This document shows positions 58,411 through 63,085 of a DNA stretch of 63,085 nucleotides, piece by piece. Both the position numbers and the translations under genes were made by a program. Below the pieces are notes generated by a model. The model saw nothing but the letters and a program-made list of their open reading frames with translations, was not told the DNA's origin and made no database searches. Origin of the DNA: Nitrosomonas sp. (GTDB lineage Bacteria > Pseudomonadota > Gammaproteobacteria > Burkholderiales > Nitrosomonadaceae); the NCBI RefSeq assembly GCF_021731985.1, contig NZ_JAKFWH010000032.1:1-63085 (forward strand), written 5' to 3'. Position 1 is the first letter of the stretch, and each line of letters opens with the position of its first letter.

Positions 58411-59739
58411 TTATTCATGCACTATTTCACCGCGCAACGTATGCGACCGTGCTTCGGTGATGCGCACATTCACAAAACAGCCAACCTGCTCAGGATCGCT
58501 CGTTAAATTAACGACACGATTATTATCCGTACGTCCATAAAATTCATCCGCGTTCTTTTTGGATATGCCTTCCAGCAGCACTCGCTGTACCGAACCGATC
58601 ATTTTTTGACTGATTTTTCCGCATTGCTGATTAATTTGTGCCTGCAATCGATGCAATCTTTCCAGTTTGACTTCCTGCGGCGTGTCATCGGGCAAGTCAG
58701 CAGCCGGTGTGCCCGGACGTGGACTGTAGATAAAACTATAGGAATCGTCAAAATTCATATCTTCAACCAACTTGAGGGTTGCTGCAAAATCTGTCTCAGT
58801 TTCTCCGGGAAAACCAATGATGAAATCAGAAGTTACTGAAATATCCGGGCGTATCGCACGTACTTTGCGGATGATCGATTTGTATTCCAATACGCTATAA
58901 CCCCGTTTCATCGCCGCCAGCACCCGGTCGGAGCCGGATTGCACGGGCAGATGTAGATGGTTGACCAACTTGGGCAAATAACTATAGGCCTGAATCAAAC
59001 GGGCGGTGAACTCTTTCGGATGTGAAGTGGAATAACGAATGCGCTCGATTCCCGGTATTTCGTGGAGGTATTCGAGCAGCAAGGCAAAATCAGAAATTTC
59101 TCCGTCATTCATCACGCCCAGATAAGCGTTAACATTCTGCCCCAACAATGTGATTTCCTTGATGCCATGGTCCGCCAGAATGGCAATTTCTGTCAGTACA
59201 TCATCCAACGGACGAGAAACTTCTTCGCCGCGCGTGTAGGGCACCACGCAAAAACTGCAATACTTGCTGCAACCTTCCATAATCGAAACAAAAGCCGTGA
59301 CGCCTTCGGTACGAGCGGGCGGCAGGTGGTCAAATTTTTCGATTTCAGGAAACGAAATATCGACCTGTGAACGGCCGGTTGTTTTGCGTGTTTCGATGAG
59401 TTGCGGTAACCGGTGCAGCGTTTGCGGTCCAAAAACAACATCCACATAAGGCGCACGACTAACAATTGCTTTGCCTTCCTGGCTGGCGACGCAGCCGCCC
59501 ACACCAATCAATAAATTGGGATTGTTTTCTTTCAGATGCCGGACACGGCCTAGGTCATGAAATACTTTTTCTTGCGCTTTTTCGCGTACTGAGCAGGTAT
59601 TGAACAGAATAATATCGGCTTCTGCCGGATCATCGGTGGATTCCATGCCATAAGCGGCATGCAGGACATCGGCCATTTTCTCCGAGTCATACTCGTTCAT
59701 CTGGCAACCAAAGGTTTTAATATAAAGCTTGTTACTCAC
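58411..59739 (-). CDS. miaB: tRNA-2-methylthio-N6-dimethylallyladenosine synthase MiaB
   Basis: A 442-residue radical-SAM methylthiotransferase modifying A37 of tRNAs that read UNN codons. The N-terminal UPF0004 cluster Cys are in [16 protein letters not shown] and GVGGCVAS. The radical-SAM motif is [10 protein letters not shown] with VVPYTRG after it, and a TRAM domain closes the protein ([19 protein letters not shown]). The start is GTG. It heads the miaB-ybeZ-ybeY-ybeX group. Confidence 0.96.
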   Translation of the reverse strand: MSNKLYIKTFGCQMNEYDSEKMADVLHAAYGMESTDDPAEADIILFNTCSVREKAQEKVFHDLGRVRHLKENNPNLLIGVGGCVASQEGKAIVSRAPYVDVVFGPQTLHRLPQLIETRKTTGRSQVDISFPEIEKFDHLPPARTEGVTAFVSIMEGCSKYCSFCVVPYTRGEEVSRPLDDVLTEIAILADHGIKEITLLGQNVNAYLGVMNDGEISDFALLLEYLHEIPGIERIRYSTSHPKEFTARLIQAYSYLPKLVNHLHLPVQSGSDRVLAAMKRGYSVLEYKSIIRKVRAIRPDISVTSDFIIGFPGETETDFAATLKLVEDMNFDDSYSFIYSPRPGTPAADLPDDTPQEVKLERLHRLQAQINQQCGKISQKMIGSVQRVLLEGISKKNADEFYGRTDNNRVVNLTSDPEQVGCFVNVRITEARSHTLRGEIVHE

Positions 59740-59757
59740 GGATTGTCTAGGATTAAT

Positions 59758-60126
59758 TTAAAAAAAGAAAAAACGTTTTTTAGGTGCTGGTAGCTGCAGC
59801 CCTTCATGTTCCGCTGCTTTCACTTCGTCCGGGGTTAGAATCCAGACGCGGTGCAAATTTCCCATGATATCCAACTGGTAGCGAACAATCCCAATATAGT
59901 TCGCCACGCTCGGCAAGATTATCAGATTATCAACACCCCGGATTTGCCCGCCAGCTGCCATTATCATTTGCTGATCATTGATGGTGAACTGCGGAAAGGA
60001 AACCGCGGTTAGTTTACCCAGCTTGCTATCGGGCGGGAAATATCTTTGCAGTTGACTAAAAACAGGATGCGATAGCATGATCAATACAATCACCAGCAAT
60101 AATTGCATCACCTGTGTTTTTTTCAT
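59758..60126 (-). CDS. Small exported protein of unknown function
   Basis: A 122-residue protein with a signal peptide (VMQLLLVIVLIMLSHPVFS). A conserved-looking domain follows (LGKLTAVSFPQFTINDQQM, then LDIMGNLHRVWILTPDE), and the end is basic and Phe-rich (PKKRFFFF). I do not recognise the family. It lies 18 nt upstream of miaB and is probably co-transcribed with it. Confidence 0.65.
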   Translation of the reverse strand: MKKTQVMQLLLVIVLIMLSHPVFSQLQRYFPPDSKLGKLTAVSFPQFTINDQQMIMAAGGQIRGVDNLIILPSVANYIGIVRYQLDIMGNLHRVWILTPDEVKAAEHEGLQLPAPKKRFFFF

Positions 60127-60493
60127 TATTTTACTGGACAGAAACTGGATAAAATACGATCGGATAAACGGTACGAATCAGGAGTTTGAGTTTGAATCTT
60201 AATCTATATCTGATTTTTCTAAAAACTTTATGATACGCTAAAGAGAACTTTGGTATCAGCGAATTTGTAGCTCCCGAGTAATAAATGATGAAAGACAATC
60301 CTGTCTGTATGCATCTGATTACCTCACATCAAGTAAATTGACAGGTTAAACCAATCAATCAACGTCAAGGATATATCTGAACTATGCTGACAAGCCTCCG
60401 CGAATTCCCTGATTTCGCCCATCGGTTTTTTTGTTCCTACTATCTTGTTCTACAATCTCCTACACCAAGATTACATAAAGCGAAAAAAAGAAA

Positions 60494-60523
60494 AGTCACT
60501 TAGATATTACTATCTAAGCGACT
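60494..60523 (-). terminator. Rho-independent terminator behind the tRNA fragment
   Basis: AGTCACTTAGATA and TATCTAAGCGACT form a 13-bp stem with one mismatch and a TTAC loop. On the minus strand it is followed by TTTTCTTTTTTT. Confidence 0.75.
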
Positions 60524-60530
60524 GATTTGT

Positions 60531-60575
60531 TGGTGGGTCTGGCTGGACTCGAACCAGAGACAAAGGGATTATGAG
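60531..60575 (-). tRNA. 3' fragment of a tRNA-Met-like gene (integration-site remnant)
   Basis: The minus strand holds CTCATAATCCC (anticodon loop with CAT), GGTTCGAGTCC (T-loop) and CAGACCCACCA (acceptor 3' strand, discriminator A and CCA). No matching 5' half (expected GGGTCTG and a D-arm) lies upstream. Only 45 nt remain, the kind of 3' tRNA piece duplicated when an integrative element inserts. The 60127-60963 gap otherwise shows only a terminator and A/T-rich sequence; I see no supported gene. Confidence 0.65.
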
Positions 60576-60963
60576 ACACAACCATTGAATATGCACCAAA
60601 TATAATCAACCACTTACAATGCTTGCCAAGCACAAAACCAGTGTCAAACAGCTTCAAATGATGGTATTTCTGCCGCACTTTGGCACAAATTTGACACAAT
60701 GATCTTTATGATACTTAGCATGATTGCTTCAATTTCTGTTTACTATTTCAATTTACAAATTATGCAGATATACCCAGACCGGATGTAAGCAATTTACTTC
60801 TTTGCGGGCAAGGGCGTTGATGAAATCCTGTCTGGAGAAAGTACCGACAGAATAGTTTATTGTTCAATGTTTTTGATCGGTTCGACAATGTTTAAGTGTA
60901 GTAAATACCCATTCCATTATTTTTACCCAGATATCGACAAAAAATATTGTATTTTCTACTTGC

Positions 60964-61800
60964 CTAACGTTTCATTAGGTTTGCTGAGAGACTATGAATC
61001 GGTTTTGCCAGCAATGACAAGCTGAACAGTAGCGCGCTGAATAGAACAATAGTTGTTCCAGAGGCCACATTAAAAATATAGCTGAGATACATACCGATTA
61101 CGCCGGTTACAGACCCTATCAGGGTTGAATAAATGATCATTTTGCTGAAGCTATCCGTGAGCATTCTCGCAGTCATTGCGGGAGCAATCAGTGTGGCAGC
61201 TACCATGGTGACGCCGATTACGTTGAGGGATGCGATGACGGAAAAGGTCAGCAGAAGGGAAAATAAAAATTGCACCGACTCGGTTTTGATGCCAAATACG
61301 CGTGCAGCTTCATTATCAAATGTAGAAAAGAGGAGTGCTCTATACGAAAAAAACAGGGTGACCAGTGTGATGGCTGCTACCAATCCGATAACCACCAAGT
61401 CATGATCAGTGATTCCAAGAATATTGCCAAACAAGGCGGCCTCAAAGTTTTGTTTAAAGTTGCGCAATTTACTCACGATTGCAACGCCCAAAGCAAACAT
61501 GGCCGTTGTCACAATACCGATTGCAGCATCTAATTTGATCTTGTTGTTTTGTGTGATTTTGTTGATGACCAATACGGCTAACAAACCCATGGCAAAAGCG
61601 CCGGCATAAAAATTCAGATTTAGCGTAAAGCCGACAACGGCGCCACCAATGGCAGCGTGAGATAGTCCATGCCCGACATAGCTCATACCACGTAGAACGA
61701 CATATACGCCAATCATGCCACCGGATGCACCGACTAGCAAAGCAGCCAGCAAGGCGCGACGAAAGAATTCATACTCGAATGGCTCGAGGAGGAATTCCAT
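60964..61800 (-). CDS. znuB: ABC metal (zinc/manganese) transporter permease
   Basis: A 278-residue ABC-3 family permease with about eight helices. GVYVVLRGMSYVGHGLSHAAIGG near the N-terminus and VTMVAATLIAPAMTARMLTDS are the hallmark stretches. It forms the membrane channel of the importer. Its ATG overlaps the stop of the ATPase gene by one base (TGATG). The metal, zinc or manganese, cannot be told from the permease; zinc is favoured by the Zur-like/ZnuD pair at 13-16 kb. Confidence 0.88.
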   Translation of the reverse strand: MEFLLEPFEYEFFRRALLAALLVGASGGMIGVYVVLRGMSYVGHGLSHAAIGGAVVGFTLNLNFYAGAFAMGLLAVLVINKITQNNKIKLDAAIGIVTTAMFALGVAIVSKLRNFKQNFEAALFGNILGITDHDLVVIGLVAAITLVTLFFSYRALLFSTFDNEAARVFGIKTESVQFLFSLLLTFSVIASLNVIGVTMVAATLIAPAMTARMLTDSFSKMIIYSTLIGSVTGVIGMYLSYIFNVASGTTIVLFSALLFSLSLLAKPIHSLSANLMKR

Positions 61801-62618
61801 CAGTGCTTTTCATCCCTAAAGTGCAGGGGAGTACTGTTAGCGATTAACAGATGTCCTTCATATTTAACGATCACAATGTCGCCACCATACGTCTGAGTGA
61901 GGATTTCATTGGTAAAAATATCATGCGGTTGACCTTGCGCGACAACACCTCGATTAAAGCAAATAACCCAGGGTAGATGGGAAGCCACGGCATTCAGGTC
62001 GTGCGTGGTCAATAAAATGGTCATCCCTTCACGATTGATATCGCCCAATAGATGCAATACTTCATGCTGGGTTTTGATATCGACGCCTGAAGTGGGTTCA
62101 TCCAGAATCAAAAGTTTAGGGTTGCTGATTAATGCGCGTGCAAGAAATGCACGTTGCCGTTGACCACCCGATATATCAATAATATGTTGTTGCAAGCAAT
62201 CCTCAACACCCAATCGATAAGCGAGATCATAAACACTTTTACGCTCCTCTTTGCTGAGCCAAGGCAAAATGCGCCCATTGGTATACAGTCCCATTGTAAT
62301 GACTTCTTCGACAGTCACCGGAAAATTCCAATCGACGCTGCCAAGTTGGGGCACATAACCAACCGTGCCCGGCTTCACTTGATTTACTGGATTGTTGTGC
62401 ACCAGTATCTTTCCGGAAATCACCGGATGAATGCCTAGAATGATTTTAAGCAGAGTGGTTTTGCCACTGGCTGTGGGACCCACAATGCCGGCAAACTGAC
62501 CTGCAGCTATCTCCAATGACAGATCAGAAAATACTACATTCTGTTCATAGCCGGCTTTGACATTGCTTAGTTGGACGGCAGCGCTGAATTGCGCATTAAA
62601 AAGCGATGTTGCTTGCAT
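61800..62618 (-). CDS. znuC: ABC metal transporter ATP-binding protein
   Basis: A 272-residue ATPase. Walker A is GIVGPTASGKTTLL, with Thr-Ala where most have Asn/Ser-Gly. The Q-loop lies in GYVPQLGSVDW, the signature is ISGGQRQRAFLARAL, Walker B is LLILDEPTSGVD, and the H-loop is LTTHDL. It powers the ZnuB-like permease. ATG 62618 is chosen over a TTG one codon earlier. It overlaps the end of the binding-protein gene. Confidence 0.9.
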   Translation of the reverse strand: MQATSLFNAQFSAAVQLSNVKAGYEQNVVFSDLSLEIAAGQFAGIVGPTASGKTTLLKIILGIHPVISGKILVHNNPVNQVKPGTVGYVPQLGSVDWNFPVTVEEVITMGLYTNGRILPWLSKEERKSVYDLAYRLGVEDCLQQHIIDISGGQRQRAFLARALISNPKLLILDEPTSGVDIKTQHEVLHLLGDINREGMTILLTTHDLNAVASHLPWVICFNRGVVAQGQPHDIFTNEILTQTYGGDIVIVKYEGHLLIANSTPLHFRDEKH

Positions 62619-62997
62619 CAATATTGGCCATGCAGGTTGGGTTGCCTCCGAGTGCTTTTGTCAAGATGGTCATATTGTTGGTCATCATGCCTATGAAAGA
62701 GTGATTGGGGGGAGCTGGTAGCTCATCATCTGATAGTTGGTCAATAAATTTGACGTTCGCTTCACGTGCGATTTGCTCCATCACTTTACTAGGAAAAACT
62801 TCTGAGCCAAATATTGCAGGTACCCCAGTCTCTTTGATCTGCTTAATAATACCAATGACCTCCTGCGGACCGGGTTCAGAAAAATCAGCGGGTTGAACGG
62901 CAGCAATCACTGTCATGCCATACCGAGGCGCAAAATAGGCAAAAGAATCATGATAAGTCAGAAGTGTCCGGAGATTTAATTGAATAGATTCAGTTGG
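62596..62997 (-). pseudogene. znuA: Metal-binding protein of the ABC importer, C-terminal part with broken frame
   Basis: The frame encodes RTLLTYHDSFAYFAPRYG, VIAAVQPADFSEPGPQEV, FIDQLSDDELPAPPNHSF and IGMMTNNMTILTKALGG, the C-terminal half of a ZnuA/MntC-type periplasmic binding protein with its metal-ligand His, Glu and Asp regions. Two consecutive in-frame TAA codons (62998-63003) stop it upstream. In the remaining 82 nt the only open frame is a different one, which stops at 62976. Either a frameshift or rearrangement has broken the gene or there is an error near the sequence end. Confidence 0.7.
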
Positions 62998-63085
62998 TTA
63001 TTATTGTTCGACATGGTTATTTGCACATCGGTATTTTTAACCAATTGATCGATAGGTATTTTTTCGAAAAGAGTTAGGCTTAAAA

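Noticed and set aside
60384-60503. A 39-codon frame starting MLTSLREFPDFAHRF
   Set aside because: No ribosome site, it runs into the terminator hairpin, and no family is recognised.
60514-60699. A 61-codon frame on the minus strand
   Set aside because: Its C-terminal SGSSPARPTNK comes from reading the tRNA 3' fragment. It is not a protein.

Overview
This 63 kb window looks like a chromosomal segment of a betaproteobacterium, most likely of the Nitrosomonadaceae (ammonia oxidisers). That placement is inferred from gene style and order: recA-recX-alaS, miaB-ybeZ-ybeY-ybeX, a pyrophosphate-based pfp/hppA pair, and ZnuD-type zinc uptake. No nitrification gene is present to prove it. Coding density is high and the base composition looks moderate.

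Layout. 0-1 kb: the end of an EAL-domain protein and a methyltransferase. 1.1-6.7 kb: a 1654-residue TIR-NACHT-pentapeptide-WD40 STAND protein and a small DUF6155-like protein. 6.7-13.3 kb: a CusABC/CzcABC-type heavy-metal efflux operon with a CzcI-like small protein. 13.6-16.6 kb: a Fur/Zur-type regulator, a small membrane protein and a ZnuD-like TonB receptor. The regulator and the receptor share a GCAAC-N3-GTTGC operator. 16.8-28.5 kb: a CHASE2-cyclase, a FecR-TPR-beta-barrel protein, a small Cys-rich protein, an acidic protein, a Crp-type regulator, and an MtrB/PioB porin with a DmsE/MtrA decaheme cytochrome. 28.6-38.1 kb: a MITE, hppA, pfp, adk (apparently without an AUG start), then recA-recX-OB-fold-alaS. 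38.2-52.8 kb: an accessory region with a second giant STAND ATPase carrying an N-terminal nuclease-like domain, an SRPBCC protein, a lipoprotein, a frameshifted phosphatase, a five-gene type III restriction-modification locus with an ATPase/STAS-like/PIN insert, and a Phd-VapC toxin-antitoxin pair. 52.9-60.1 kb: an MgtC/DUF4010 membrane protein, recJ, ybeX, ybeY, ybeZ, miaB. 60.5 kb: a 3' tRNA-Met fragment with its terminator, probably an old integration site. 61-63 kb: the ABC metal (zinc/manganese) uptake genes znuB and znuC and a broken znuA.

Two loci stand out as possible new biology. The first is a candidate cAMP-CRP circuit at 16.8-28.5 kb. Three TGTGA-N6-TCACA-like sites stand at the same 21-nt distance from a -10-like hexamer, in front of the FecR-TPR-barrel gene, the acidic-protein gene and the decaheme cytochrome/porin operon. 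The Crp-type protein encoded among them has the RExxxR recognition helix that fits such sites, and a class III cyclase lies next door. The second is the restriction-modification operon, in which a GHKL ATPase, a STAS-like DUF4325 protein and a PIN ribonuclease are translationally packed between mod and res. This looks like a partner-switch module controlling an RNase inside a restriction system.

All functions are predictions from reading motifs. No database search was run.
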